Shown here piece after piece: positions 18,401 through 27,200 of a stretch of DNA of 64,000 nt. The notes below the pieces were generated by a model. The model ran no database searches. It worked only from the letters and a program-made list of their open reading frames with translations, and was not told the DNA's origin. Each line of letters starts with the position of its first letter. The first letter of the stretch is position 1. A program made the translations under genes and the position numbers. Source of the DNA: Verrucosispora sp. WMMD573 (GTDB taxonomy: Bacteria; Actinomycetota; Actinomycetes; Mycobacteriales; Micromonosporaceae); the NCBI RefSeq assembly GCF_027497175.1, contig NZ_CP114901.1, positions 4,030,001-4,094,000 on the forward strand. The letters run 5' to 3'.

Positions 18401-19077
18401 CCCCGAGGGACCTGGATGACGGTATGCGGGGACGGCATTTCGACGGGGACCGGCGACGCGGCGAACCGCTGGATCCGCGCGCCGCCGATCTGGTGAGCCT
18501 GGCCCGCCTGGCGCGGTGGAACTGGAGCGGGGTGCTTGTCGTACTGAGCGCCTGCGACAGCGGTCGCCACGAGGTGCGCGACGGAGACGAACTCGTCGGG
18601 CTGGGCCGGACCCTGCTGGCGGCTGGCGCCAGCGGCCTGGTGACGGCGATCCGGCCGGTCCCCGACCTGGCGACGGCGCTGCTGATGGGTTGGTTCTACG
18701 ACGGGCTGGACCCGGCGGGTCAGCTCGGCCTGGCGCAGGTCGGCACGGTCCTCGGCCAGGCGCAGCGGCAGTTGCGCGGGGCGAGTGCGGCCGACCTGGT
18801 GGAGCGGGGCGTCCACCTGGTGGCGGCGGGGGGTGACCAGGCATTGCTAGGGTGCCGCACCATTGCCCTGGCGCACCGGACGGCCGGCGAAATGGAGGCG
18901 TTCGTGACCTGGCAGCGCCATCTGAGCAGGCTCGTGGAGGGTCAGTCCCTACCGGCGGGGGCGACATCCCGACACGTTTCCACGAACGCACCGGCGTACC
19001 GGACGGTCCGTCCGTTCGCCGGACTGGCCGACTGGGTCTCGTTCACCGTCTACGGCGCCGCGCCGGTCGGAAGTTAG
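15463..19077 (+). CDS. TPR-CHAT protease
   Basis: Large cytoplasmic protein of 1204 residues. Residues about 25-700 are helical repeats of TPR type (for example AEADRVLRGLVGHARAL, AAKLFGMATQLAELV, YDEALALLEQARRTANEIGDARAEFTAL). The C-terminal 400 residues form a CHAT domain, the caspase/separase-like protease fold: catalytic His957 in VHLACHAVF and catalytic Cys1031 in VLSACDSGRHE, followed by LLAAGASGLVTA. Both catalytic residues are intact. CHAT proteases are typically activated through their repeat domain and cleave a partner encoded nearby; here the candidate is the gene ending four bases upstream. The ATG at 15463 is preceded by GAGG. Confidence 0.92.
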   Translation: MPFFRRRRSGSGAPLDRDRPTEPGGGDEVTEEILLSVTDWVHGLINTGQLAEADRVLRGLVGHARALSPSPASFLVFRLLGQCARVAGRLDDARRAYGSAFEVAAAMPESDLERAVDLRVAAITGMATVEIADDRLEQAAKLFGMATQLAELVTDKTGLVSVLSGHAEVLHQQGKDGAEELYRRALAQPGVAGPRRGILLDNMAREFFRQGRHDEAVEAAAEAVRLLADSPARYDAYKAMINLATIRREADGGSAGDAFAAAHDLIHDLHSEVDAAHYTTGFRARVERIEAATRERMGDDPLALAHPAFREMVGKLGDPRIRRDLTIGAPAYFAKRASEDGQRHLMEHRYGEAERSLRTAEELWNQLGAAHALPAVWSSLGLLYTTVGRYDEALALLEQARRTANEIGDARAEFTALINLCALLSREPTRTGLNLLELAARARALFVFLTAQFPAETTGDLGILDSIMAGVARDYGATALADRYLLASIDAVQRAHDRHGAELPFAGLDRLALRLGTLVLDWSRSGRTEQAAPFRARLVALRGEATVAAVRYPADAALGLAALAAGERTEQTLRVLRDACDGYDELRHGIADLSDAAGYGAIFTPPFVEAADLAVELGRVEEAFALLERAKSRALLEAMRDRETGVDPADPLVAREAALWAELRRLRASGMDVGGSAEVVERRRLLVRRMSASEEQLRVRGELHDLWQQMAATHPTMRAHRMAEPITADEVAPLLADAGDAVLVEYLTGPFGVWAFTFSGTDLTARRLLGPHGPGAPAGIDVEGWADLLASVDDDGMRRLVEHPVHAALTAPIAEVPPGRAVYVVPHGTLHLVPLHVLPPARTTDDAGGAGPSDTAEIRVRPRTYLLPSASLLRAHRSVPARTNPHGGEPEMRSAPPGRVLVCGDTLGDLPYARAECAYVAARLGGTERTGAAVTSAWLADALAGPERPRLVHLACHAVFDRRRPERSGLVLAASPAPGAPRDLDDGMRGRHFDGDRRRGEPLDPRAADLVSLARLARWNWSGVLVVLSACDSGRHEVRDGDELVGLGRTLLAAGASGLVTAIRPVPDLATALLMGWFYDGLDPAGQLGLAQVGTVLGQAQRQLRGASAADLVERGVHLVAAGGDQALLGCRTIALAHRTAGEMEAFVTWQRHLSRLVEGQSLPAGATSRHVSTNAPAYRTVRPFAGLADWVSFTVYGAAPVGS

Positions 19078-19170
19078 GTTTCGACCAGCACACCGACCGT
19101 CCGGCGCGGGCGACGATGATGACCGGCGGCTACGTCGCGCCGCCAATTGGCGGAGTTCCGGTACCCGCTG

Positions 19171-20460
19171 TCAGCCGGTCAGCACCAGGGCGTGTGGTGC
19201 GACGGCAATCGTGGCGGGCGCGGCGCTTCGGACCCGTACCGTCGCCTGTGGCGCCTTGACGAGGGTCAGCGCCGAGCGTGCCACGCCCTTCGAGGCGGTC
19301 AGGATCTGCGTGCCGCCCACCTTGACACCGCCTGCGGCCTCGCCCGTGGCGGTCACGGTCACCAGCGCAGCGGCGATGCGGTCCACCGGAACGTCCGCGA
19401 GTGAATCCGTGGTGCCCAGGGTGACCTCGACATCGGACTGCTCATCGGCGTGGGTCGGCTCGGGGGCCTGTGGCGCAACGGGCACCACCAGACCCTCGGT
19501 GGATTCGGGTGCGCCCGCGCCGGTGACGTAGCCGACCAGGTCGGCCCGCAGCTCCGTACCCGCTTCGTACCGTAGGTGAACGGACCCGTCGCGCACCGGA
19601 ATGACCATGAGCCCGCTGCGGGTGCGGTCGCTGCCGTTGGTGGCCGACCAGTAGACGGTCTGGTTCAGGTCATCGGCGCGTGTCCCCGCGGAGACGAATC
19701 CGCCGTTCGACCCGACATCGGCGGAGACCTGCAGGATCACCGCGGAGGTCGGGCCCGCGTCGGCGAGTGGCCGGACCTCGGCGAGCGGGATCCTGGCCTT
19801 CTTCCCGTCGGTCCTGGGCACCAGGGTCACCACCCGGGTGGGGGGCACCGCCACGATGCGTCCCGCGTCGGAGCGCTGTGCCGGTTCGAACACACCGACC
19901 AGACGTACCAGCAGATCGCCGCCGCCGGTGGTGCTGGCCCGCAGGTCGCCGTCGGGGGCGAGGTGCGCGACCACGGTGGTGGACAGTTGTGCGCCGGCCT
20001 TCAGTGCCCGCAACACGACCGTCCGGTCTGCGCCCTGGCCGACGGTGACCTCGCCCGGGCCCTTGGCGTCCAGGATCGAGACCTCGACAAGCACCACACG
20101 TGCGTCGGCGGCCGTCTCGGGCATCGGCACCGTCACGTCCACACCGGCGGGCAGCGAGCCGACCTCGCGCGAGTCGAGCAGCACCTGGGGCCGTACCGGG
20201 ATCAGGCGGGCGGAGCCGGGGACCGTCCGGTCCGTGGGGGCTGCCGAGGCGTCGCCGAGCGAACGGGCGTCGAGTGCGGTCGCCGGGATGGTCCCAGGGT
20301 CGCCGACCCAGGCGCTCACCGCGTACCTGGAGCCCACCAGGACGGTAGCGGAGGCGAGGACCCAGGCCAGCGCGATGATGAGCCAGCGGGCCACCGGTGA
20401 CAGGGGCCGTCGCTCGCCGGTGGCGACGGTGACCTTCACACGCTTCGTCGGGATACGCAT
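19171..20460 (-). CDS. Single-pass membrane protein of the type VII-like locus
   Basis: Protein of 429 residues without recognised family. A basic cytoplasmic N-terminus (RIPTKRVKVTVATGERRPLSP) is followed by one transmembrane segment (about 26-47) and a long extracytoplasmic part made of repeated beta-rich units (RVVLVEVSILDAKG, TSAVILQVSADVG, AALVTVTATGEAAGGV). The ATG at 20460 has a strong GGAGGAG site and its first 25 bases overlap the upstream gene, which itself overlaps the FtsK-type ATPase gene, so the three form one operon. Topology is like that of EccB (short tail, one helix, large outer domain), but the sequence does not let me assign it; it could be a functional analogue. Confidence 0.75.
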   Translation of the reverse strand: MRIPTKRVKVTVATGERRPLSPVARWLIIALAWVLASATVLVGSRYAVSAWVGDPGTIPATALDARSLGDASAAPTDRTVPGSARLIPVRPQVLLDSREVGSLPAGVDVTVPMPETAADARVVLVEVSILDAKGPGEVTVGQGADRTVVLRALKAGAQLSTTVVAHLAPDGDLRASTTGGGDLLVRLVGVFEPAQRSDAGRIVAVPPTRVVTLVPRTDGKKARIPLAEVRPLADAGPTSAVILQVSADVGSNGGFVSAGTRADDLNQTVYWSATNGSDRTRSGLMVIPVRDGSVHLRYEAGTELRADLVGYVTGAGAPESTEGLVVPVAPQAPEPTHADEQSDVEVTLGTTDSLADVPVDRIAAALVTVTATGEAAGGVKVGGTQILTASKGVARSALTLVKAPQATVRVRSAAPATIAVAPHALVLTG

Positions 20461-21083
20461 GGCGTCTCCTCCGTCTGCTGCTCGCGCTCACCGGACGCGC
20501 TCACGCGCTGCACCGCCCATCCGGTCTCGGCTGTGCTGCTGTCCCATTGTCCGGCATCACTGCCGGCGTCGTCACGGTCTGCCGGCCGGTCCCCGCGCCC
20601 GGAGCTGTCCGGCTCGGCGAAGGCGCTGAGGGCCGCGGCCGTCGCCCAGCCGGGTGCCTCCTCCGCGATCGCTCCGACGAGTCGTCGGTCGACGCTTATC
20701 CCGACACCCAGACCGACGTTGCTCCGCAGGCGGGCGAGCTGCGCCGGTGCCCGCACCGCGGTCGGCAGGAATCCCGCGCGGGCGAGCAGTGCGGCGAACT
20801 CCGGCCGCGACATCGTCGGTCCGTCCGGGGCGTGCCTACCGCCGGCTCCACCCGGATCGTCGGCTTGACCGAGCGTGTCCACGATGGACGTCGGGCACCA
20901 TCGGGGCAGGCCGAGCTGCCGACGTGCGCGGGTCAGCCGCCGCGACAGTGACCTTGCCCTCGTCGGGCTGCCGGCGACCTCGGCGACCGCGGCCAGCCGC
21001 ATCGGATCGTTGCGGACCACCGCGACCACGGCGCCGTGCGCGGTCAGGCAGACCCCCACCCCGTACGCCGACCGACTGTTCAT
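20436..21083 (-). CDS. Unknown protein in type VII-like operon
   Basis: Protein of 215 residues. The first 30 residues, YGVGVCLTAHGAVVAVVRND, form a beta hairpin with a GxG-type turn reminiscent of the first phosphate-binding strand pair of actin/Hsp70-like ATPases, but the rest is too short for a full domain. Residues about 40-60 are strongly basic (RARSLSRRLTRARRQLG); the C-terminal 50 residues are polar and low complexity. Its start codon overlaps the stop of the ATPase gene (ATGA at 21083-21080) and its end overlaps the membrane protein gene by 25 bases. Function unknown. Confidence 0.65.
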   Translation of the reverse strand: MNSRSAYGVGVCLTAHGAVVAVVRNDPMRLAAVAEVAGSPTRARSLSRRLTRARRQLGLPRWCPTSIVDTLGQADDPGGAGGRHAPDGPTMSRPEFAALLARAGFLPTAVRAPAQLARLRSNVGLGVGISVDRRLVGAIAEEAPGWATAAALSAFAEPDSSGRGDRPADRDDAGSDAGQWDSSTAETGWAVQRVSASGEREQQTEETPCVSRRSV

Positions 21084-24000
21084 CGTGCCTCCCCTGCGAA
21101 CACCCCGACCGGCATGGCCAGCCGGGCGCCTGCTGACGGCGGGGCCACGAAGGCGACCTGGACCTGGGCCAAGCCGCCGGCCTCCACCAGATAGCCGCGT
21201 CCCGGCAGCGGCCGGGGCGGGGCCTCGCGCGGCAGCCGCACCCGGAGCACCTCGCCGTCGTCCGGTGCCGGGCGTAGCAGCAGTCCGGTTCGCGACATGG
21301 TCACCGCCCGCTGCCAGGGTTGTATGCCGCGGAAGGCGTCGGGCCGGCCGGCGACGACAACGTGTACGCCGGCCGGTAGGCCCGGCAGCAGCCGGTCCAG
21401 GGCCGGCCCGGCGTCGGGCAGCGACTCGATTCCGTCGACCAGCAGAAGTGCCCGTCCCGGGCTCGGCTGGCTGGTCAACTCGCTGAAGGAGCCGCTCACC
21501 TCGGTGCCCTGGGTGCCGTTCCAGGCGTCCGGGTCGGCGGCCACCACGAGTACGCGGGCGTCGGGTGCGCTGGCGCGGGCGGCGGCGGCGAGCAGCCGAA
21601 GCGTACCCGTGCGACCGCTGCCGGCGGGACCGGCCACCACCGCGTGCATGCCCGGGCCGAGCGCGAGCGTGGCGACGCTGAGGTCGCGGTAGTGCCGGCC
21701 GATGCCGAGCCGCCAGACCGGCCCGCCTGCCGCGGACGAGGACAGCACCTCACCGGCGGGCACCCGTTCGGGCAACACCGTGACGGTGGGCGCGGGAACC
21801 GCATCCGGGTAGTCGGCGGCAATCCGGGCCACCGCGTCGGCGAGCGCCCCTGGCCGAGCGTCGCAGTGCCGTCCGATCTGGACCTCGCGCCGGGTCTGCA
21901 GGTCGATGGCCCGTAGGCCGGTCAGCTCGGGCACGTCCCGGGCACGCAGACCCAGTCCCGTGTACGAGTTGACGTCGGCCAGGCGTAGACACAGCTTCGT
22001 GGGCAGTTGGGCGAGCACCCGACCGGGTACGCCGCGGTCGTGTGACGCCGAGATGAGCAGCCGGATCCCGACGGGTGCGCCGTCGCGCAGCAGACGCTCC
22101 AGTCGTGCTCCGACCTCACCGACGCCGGTCCGTTCGGCCCCTTCGACAAGCGCGTCCCAGCCGGCCACCACGAGCAGGACGTCGGGTGAGGCCACCCGGC
22201 TCACCCGTCGGTGGGCGATCTCGGCATCCATCTGGTCGAGTACCCGGGTGAGGCGCTCGCTGTCGTCGACGCCGACTGCCGCGCTCACGTGCGGCAGGCC
22301 GGCCAGCGCCCCCAGGCCGGTACCGAGTCCCTCCAGCACGAAGATCCGCTGCCGGTCGGGGGCGCGGTGGCGGGCGAGGGCCAGGCAGGCGGTGGTGAGC
22401 ACCGCGCCGGTGGTGGCCGCGTCGGCCCCGAGCACCAACGTCCCACCCGTCTCGGGTGCCCAGCACCACACGTCGGAGCGTTGTTCGTCCGGCAGGTCCA
22501 CCAGGCCGAGCGGAACCGGGAGCGGACCATCCGCGGTGGCGCCGATGTCGGCGGCCAGGCTCCAGGCGTCGACCTGCTGCGGCAGCGGTGGCGGGCAGGG
22601 CACCCGCGGCCGGGGGTAACCACCCCGCTCGGCGGCCTGCGCCAGCACGCTCACCAGCCTCCCAAGATCTGTCGGTACGCCGTCGGGCTGGTCCTCCCGC
22701 ACGTCCGCCAGCTGCTCGGTCAGCAGTGCGAACGGGGCGACCTCGATGCGTGCGCGTGGTCCTCGTCGGGTCGCTGCGGACACCAACGCGGTCTGCACCC
22801 CGACCACCTCGCCGGCGCCGAGCCGGACGTAGGCGCGGCCCGGCCGGTGCCGGTCGATGTCGGCCGCCTGCCGGGTGCCCAGCACGTCACGGGAGTCCGC
22901 CTCGTCCTGGACGCGCAACGCCACCCGCAGGTTCGTGTTGGCCCGGATCTTGCCGTCCACCACGCCCTGTGGTCGCTGCGTCGCGAGCAGCAGGTGGATG
23001 CCGAGACTGCGGCCCCGCTGCGCCACGTCGACAAGCGCGCCGAGGAAACCGGGCAGTTCCACCGCGAGAGTGGCGAATTCGTCGATCACGATGAGCAGTC
23101 GTGGCAGCGGCGGGTCCGGGGCCACCAGGTCGTCGATGTCGCTGACACCGGCTTCCCGCAGGCGTCGCTCCCGGTGCCGTAACTCGGCCCGTAGGCAGCG
23201 CAGTGCCCGCGCGGCGAGGTGTTCGTCGAGATCGGTGACCAGCCCGACGGTGTGCGGCAGCGCGGCGCAGGCGTCGAAGGCGCCGCCGCCCTTGAAGTCC
23301 ACGAGCAGGAAGGTGAGGGCGTCCGGCGAGTGCGCGCACGCCAGCGAGGCCACCACCGTACGCAGGAACTCGCTCTTGCCCGCGCCCGTGGTGCCCACCA
23401 CCAGACCGTGCGGTCCGTCGCGGTGCAGGTCCACCGTCAACGGGCCGTGTTCGGTGAGCCCGATGGTGGCCTGCATCCCGCCGCTGCCGCGTCGCCACCA
23501 CTCACCCACCGACAGCGGGTCGAGTTCCTCTACCGGCTGTCCCAGCGCGTCGGGGCCCGACATCACGGTCCGCAGCAGGTCCACCAGGCGGGCGTGGGCC
23601 GGCAGCATGGCCGCCGCGACCGCCTGCTCCGGGTCGGTCCAGCGGGCCAGCGCCCGGGATGCCGGAGCGCAGACCTGGTCGGCGGCCCGAACGGCGAGCA
23701 GGCCCGGCGTCCGCTCGCCGGTGACCGCGTCGGTCAACTCGGCGGTGCCGTCCGGCGCAAGTTCGAGGAAGCACTGGCACACCGAGGGCAGGCGTTCGGT
23801 GTGTCCGCTCACCACAAGTGTTCGGCCGCTGCCGCGCGCGAGCCGGCCCAGCATCGACGCGACGCGCCCGGTCACCAGGTCGTCGCCGTCGACCACGACG
23901 ACGGTGTGCGTGGCGCCGGCCCGCTCCGGGCCGGGCCCGGCCTGCGGCATGAGTGTGGTGCGCGACGGCGGTGCGGTGTCGGCGGCCAGCCGGGTGAGCA

Positions 24001-25465
24001 GTTGTTCGGTGCTGGCCGGGTCGGCGGCGACCCGCAGCGTCCCGTCGTCACCGCTGAGGTGCGGCAGCCATTTCAGCCAGTCCCAGCGGGCCAGCCGGTC
24101 CGGCTGCACGACCAGAGCCAGCGCCAGGTCGGCCGGTCCGTGCCGGGTGACCAGATCCAGCACGACCGCAGCGGCGGCGCTGTGCGCGGCGGTGCCCACG
24201 ACGCCGAGCCCGGTGCGGTCCCGCAAGTTGACCTGGATCGGTACGTCCAGCAGCCGGGACCGTTCGGCGAGCGCCTCGCCCAGCTCCGGCCGGCCGGCCA
24301 GCTCCTCGGTGCCGCGTCGGCCCAGCTCCGGAAGCCAGGGGCGGGCACCCACGCCGACAACCACCCGCAGCTCGTCCGCGTCGCCCGGGCGCACTTCCCA
24401 CAGCCCTCGACCCGACACCGCTCGGCGCACCAGGCCCGCCAGCCCCGGGTAGGCGGCGCGGGCCGCTGCCGCCACGGCGGTGCGGGTGACGTCCAGGTCG
24501 GTGCCGAACCGCTGCGCGGCCGCCGCCGACTCCCTGGCCAACCGGATGGTGTCCTTCTTGGCGCGGTGCCGGGACTCGACCCAGCGGGCCAGCGCCATCA
24601 GCGGCGTCATGGCGACCATGACCAGGAAGAACGGACTGAACACGAACGCCATCACCACCCCGATGGGCAGCGGCGCGATGAGCAGCAGCCAGGACAGCGG
24701 CGCGGGGGTGGCGACCGGTGCCGGCGCGGCCGGCACGGGTACCTGCTCGGCCGGCGCGGTGGTGGCCACTCGGGGCGTACGGATCAGCGGCTCACGGCCC
24801 CCCGGCGCCTCGCCGGTCCACGGTGCTGGCCACGGTGCGGGCCAGGGCGCCTCAGCCGGGGGTGCCACCCGGAAGGCGGTGTCGCCGAGCCGGAGGTAGC
24901 TGCCGTCGTGCAGGTCGGCGTCGGATTCGGCGTCGGTGAGGTCGCGTCCGTTGACCCGTACGGGGCAGCCGTCGTCGACGGCGGCGACCCGCACCTGGTC
25001 GGTCGTCTCGATGTGCACCATCGCCCGGGTGACGGTGCCGAAATCCATTCCGGCCGGTCGGCGGCGTCCGATCGCGAAGGTGCCGTGGTCGAGTGCGATG
25101 CTCTGGCCACTGTCGGGCCCGGCCACCCGGCTCAGCTCTACGACAGGCCGCCCAACCGGCCCGCCGCCCGACGGGCCGGCCGGCGTGCCCGGTGCCGCCG
25201 GCCGCACGCTCAGCTCCGATCCGGCCCACAGCGGCAGGTCGGCGAGCCGGGTGCCAGCGGAAACCTCCGTGCCGTCCACCTCGATGGTCAGCTCACCGGC
25301 GGCGACCCGGGCGGTGAGCGGTCCGGCCAGGTGGTCGAGCAGGTCGCTGACGGTGACGTCCGAAGCGGCCGTGACCAGGGAGACGTCCCGGGTGCGCGAC
25401 AGTCGGCCGGACGGGTCATGGACCGGCTGCTGCTCTTCGATGCGGACGCTGAGCCTCATGACCAT
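21080..25465 (-). CDS. Type VII secretion-like FtsK/SpoIIIE ATPase with FHA domain (EssC/EccC-like)
   Basis: Motor ATPase of 1461 residues for type VII-like export. The N-terminus has a ubiquitin-like segment and an FHA phosphopeptide-binding domain (about 110-205, GTFAIGRRR ... VRVNGRDL), as in Firmicutes EssC. Two membrane helices follow (about 255-300). The first ATPase domain is complete: Walker A GTTGAGKS with Lys697, Walker B LLIVIDEF with Asp795/Glu796, and the FtsK motif LLATQRPQG. The second lacks a clear P-loop (LGADAATTG); the third has GPAGSGRTG near 1279. ATG at 25465 or 25459 starts; neither has a good ribosome-binding site. It is divergent from the sigma factor gene and heads a three-gene operon. 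Confidence 0.9.
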   Translation of the reverse strand: MVMRLSVRIEEQQPVHDPSGRLSRTRDVSLVTAASDVTVSDLLDHLAGPLTARVAAGELTIEVDGTEVSAGTRLADLPLWAGSELSVRPAAPGTPAGPSGGGPVGRPVVELSRVAGPDSGQSIALDHGTFAIGRRRPAGMDFGTVTRAMVHIETTDQVRVAAVDDGCPVRVNGRDLTDAESDADLHDGSYLRLGDTAFRVAPPAEAPWPAPWPAPWTGEAPGGREPLIRTPRVATTAPAEQVPVPAAPAPVATPAPLSWLLLIAPLPIGVVMAFVFSPFFLVMVAMTPLMALARWVESRHRAKKDTIRLARESAAAAQRFGTDLDVTRTAVAAAARAAYPGLAGLVRRAVSGRGLWEVRPGDADELRVVVGVGARPWLPELGRRGTEELAGRPELGEALAERSRLLDVPIQVNLRDRTGLGVVGTAAHSAAAAVVLDLVTRHGPADLALALVVQPDRLARWDWLKWLPHLSGDDGTLRVAADPASTEQLLTRLAADTAPPSRTTLMPQAGPGPERAGATHTVVVVDGDDLVTGRVASMLGRLARGSGRTLVVSGHTERLPSVCQCFLELAPDGTAELTDAVTGERTPGLLAVRAADQVCAPASRALARWTDPEQAVAAAMLPAHARLVDLLRTVMSGPDALGQPVEELDPLSVGEWWRRGSGGMQATIGLTEHGPLTVDLHRDGPHGLVVGTTGAGKSEFLRTVVASLACAHSPDALTFLLVDFKGGGAFDACAALPHTVGLVTDLDEHLAARALRCLRAELRHRERRLREAGVSDIDDLVAPDPPLPRLLIVIDEFATLAVELPGFLGALVDVAQRGRSLGIHLLLATQRPQGVVDGKIRANTNLRVALRVQDEADSRDVLGTRQAADIDRHRPGRAYVRLGAGEVVGVQTALVSAATRRGPRARIEVAPFALLTEQLADVREDQPDGVPTDLGRLVSVLAQAAERGGYPRPRVPCPPPLPQQVDAWSLAADIGATADGPLPVPLGLVDLPDEQRSDVWCWAPETGGTLVLGADAATTGAVLTTACLALARHRAPDRQRIFVLEGLGTGLGALAGLPHVSAAVGVDDSERLTRVLDQMDAEIAHRRVSRVASPDVLLVVAGWDALVEGAERTGVGEVGARLERLLRDGAPVGIRLLISASHDRGVPGRVLAQLPTKLCLRLADVNSYTGLGLRARDVPELTGLRAIDLQTRREVQIGRHCDARPGALADAVARIAADYPDAVPAPTVTVLPERVPAGEVLSSSAAGGPVWRLGIGRHYRDLSVATLALGPGMHAVVAGPAGSGRTGTLRLLAAAARASAPDARVLVVAADPDAWNGTQGTEVSGSFSELTSQPSPGRALLLVDGIESLPDAGPALDRLLPGLPAGVHVVVAGRPDAFRGIQPWQRAVTMSRTGLLLRPAPDDGEVLRVRLPREAPPRPLPGRGYLVEAGGLAQVQVAFVAPPSAGARLAMPVGVFAGEAR

Positions 25466-25551
25466 CGTTCGCCGCCGGGCCCGCCGATGGTTCCCGTCGG
25501 CGCGACATTCGGCAGATTCACGCGGCGCGATTGGTTGCGTATCGTGGATCA

Positions 25552-26250
25552 GTGGCCGAGAGATCTGCGCCGGGTGCGACAGCCGTGTCCGGCTCGTCGG
25601 CGGAACCATCGGATTCGGGGGACGGGCGGCGCGAGCTGCCGCCCGCCGTACTCGTGCGGTTCCGGGCGGGGGATGCCGATGCGCTCGGCGAGGTCTACGA
25701 CCGTTATTCGCGTCCGGTGTGGGCCGTTGCCATGACGGTCACCCGCGCCGACCACCTCGCGCAGGAAGCGCTCCAGGAGACGTTCATCCGGGCGTGGAGG
25801 TCCGCGTCGACGTACGACCCGGAGCGGGATCTCGGTCCGTGGCTGTTGACCATCGCGCGGTACACGGCGCTGGACCTGATCCGCCGTGAGTTGCGTCCCA
25901 CCCGGGGTGGCCACGAGACCGAGCAGGATGCGGTGGTGGAGGCACCCGACCTGGACGTGGCATGGTTGTCCTGGACGGTGCAGGAGGCGTTGGGTCAGCT
26001 CGCCGACCACGAGCGGGAGATCATCCGACTGTCGTTCTTCGACGACCTGACCCACGCGCAGATCGCCCAACGGCTGGACCTACCCCTGGGTACGGTCAAG
26101 TCGCGCTCGCACCGGGCGCACCGGCGGCTGGCCGAACTGCTGGCCCACGTGCGGGATCCTCCACAACTGGGCGAAACCGCGAACCAGACCGGCGCCGGGG
26201 GACGAACAACAATCGGTAAAGCGGGCAGCGAAGGGAGGAGCGACCGGTGA
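25552..26250 (+). CDS. ECF-type RNA polymerase sigma factor
   Basis: Alternative sigma factor of 232 residues. Region 2 is visible as LGEVYDRYSRPVWAVAMTVTR...AQEALQETFIRAWRSASTYDPERDLGPWLLTIARYTALDLIRR, and region 4 as LADHEREIIRLSFFDDLTHAQIAQRLDLPLGTVKSRSHRAHRRL. The GTG at 25552 is chosen as start; no convincing ribosome-binding site precedes it and a leaderless mRNA is possible. Its stop overlaps the GTG of the anti-sigma gene (GTGA). It diverges from the FtsK-type ATPase with only 86 bases between, so it is a good candidate to control that operon and the other secretion genes. Confidence 0.93.
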   Translation: MAERSAPGATAVSGSSAEPSDSGDGRRELPPAVLVRFRAGDADALGEVYDRYSRPVWAVAMTVTRADHLAQEALQETFIRAWRSASTYDPERDLGPWLLTIARYTALDLIRRELRPTRGGHETEQDAVVEAPDLDVAWLSWTVQEALGQLADHEREIIRLSFFDDLTHAQIAQRLDLPLGTVKSRSHRAHRRLAELLAHVRDPPQLGETANQTGAGGRTTIGKAGSEGRSDR

Positions 26251-27134
26251 GCACCGCACCACAGACCGACGGGGACGCAGACGATCAGCTCGTGGACCTG
26301 CTGACCGGGCACCTCGACCGGCACGCGAGGCGCACCCCCGGGCGGAAGAAGGCGGCGGCGCAGAGCGCCGACCCCGCCCTGCTGGCTGCCGTGGTCACCG
26401 AGTTGCGCGCCGAGACCACCTGGGCGTCCGGTCCACCGCCGGCACTTCGGGACAGCATCCTCAGCCGGGTACGGGCGCACGCCGACGAGCAGCGTGTTGT
26501 CGAGCAGCGTGTCGCCGAGCCGTCGGCCGAGCCGCTGTCTGCGCCCGAACCCGCGCCTGAGCCGCTGCCCGCGCCTGAGCCGCTTCCCGCGCCCGAGCCG
26601 TCGGCCGCGCCCGCGCCGCCGACCGGCGGCGCGGCCACCCCGATCCCGCCGGCGGACCCCGGCCCGCGATGGTGGCAACCGGGCTGGTGGCGTCCCCGGA
26701 TGGGCCGGCTCACCTGGGCGCTGCCCGCCGCCGCCCTCGGTGCCGCGGTGTTCACCGCTGGTGTGCTGGCGGTCGACCGGATGCTCGATCCGCAGCCGCG
26801 CGCCGACGTCTACGCCGCTGCCGGTACGGAGCTGGCACCGGCGGCGCGCGGCAAGGTGTCCGTCGTGGACACCCCGTCGGGGGCATCCATCGTGCTGGAG
26901 CCGGTGGGTCTGCCTGCTGCGGCGCCGGGCTCCTACTACGCGGCGTGGCTCAAGGGACCGCGCGGCACCGTGCCGATCGGTTCCTTCCACGAGCGCCGCA
27001 GCGGGGTGCCCATCGAGCTGTGGAGCGGCGTGGACATCGCCGACTACACCACCTTCAGCGTCACCCTCCAGACGGAGGGAGCGCCGCCGACCCCGTCCGG
27101 CCTGGTGGTGATGACGGCGGCTCTGGGCTCCTGA
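26247..27134 (+). CDS. RskA-like anti-sigma factor
   Basis: Membrane-anchored anti-sigma factor of 295 residues, translationally coupled to the sigma gene. The cytoplasmic part (about 1-150) includes a helical N-terminus and a low-complexity Glu/Pro linker with repeats of EPLPAP (about 92-125). One transmembrane helix lies at about 155-175 (LTWALPAAALGAAVFTAGVLAV). The outer part resembles the RskA C-terminal domain (LEPVGLPAAAPGSYYAAWLKG, PIGSFHERRSG). No HxxxCxxC zinc motif is visible in the cytoplasmic domain, so it is a non-zinc type. No dedicated site-1 protease gene is adjacent. Confidence 0.85.
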   Translation: MSTAPQTDGDADDQLVDLLTGHLDRHARRTPGRKKAAAQSADPALLAAVVTELRAETTWASGPPPALRDSILSRVRAHADEQRVVEQRVAEPSAEPLSAPEPAPEPLPAPEPLPAPEPSAAPAPPTGGAATPIPPADPGPRWWQPGWWRPRMGRLTWALPAAALGAAVFTAGVLAVDRMLDPQPRADVYAAAGTELAPAARGKVSVVDTPSGASIVLEPVGLPAAAPGSYYAAWLKGPRGTVPIGSFHERRSGVPIELWSGVDIADYTTFSVTLQTEGAPPTPSGLVVMTAALGS

Positions 27135-27143
27135 CCCCAGCAG

Positions 27144-27180
27144 GCTGGCGCGGTCCACCGCTACCGGTGACCGCGCCAGC
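27144..27180. terminator. Bidirectional stem-loop terminator
   Basis: Perfect 12-bp inverted repeat, GCTGGCGCGGTC at 27144-27155 and its complement at 27169-27180, with a 13-base loop, located between the convergent anti-sigma gene and the gene at 27201. Confidence 0.82.
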
Positions 27181-27200
27181 GGGACAGCTTCGCCGCTCGT

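Noticed and set aside
19140..19153. CCGCCAATTGGCGG palindrome between the CHAT gene and the membrane protein gene
   Set aside because: It has no loop and lies between convergent genes where no promoter is expected; too weak to call an operator or a terminator.
23219..25735. 838-codon plus-strand frame opposite the FtsK-type ATPase
   Set aside because: Gln/Arg/His-rich with no recognisable domain, while the minus strand encodes full Walker motifs and an FHA domain.
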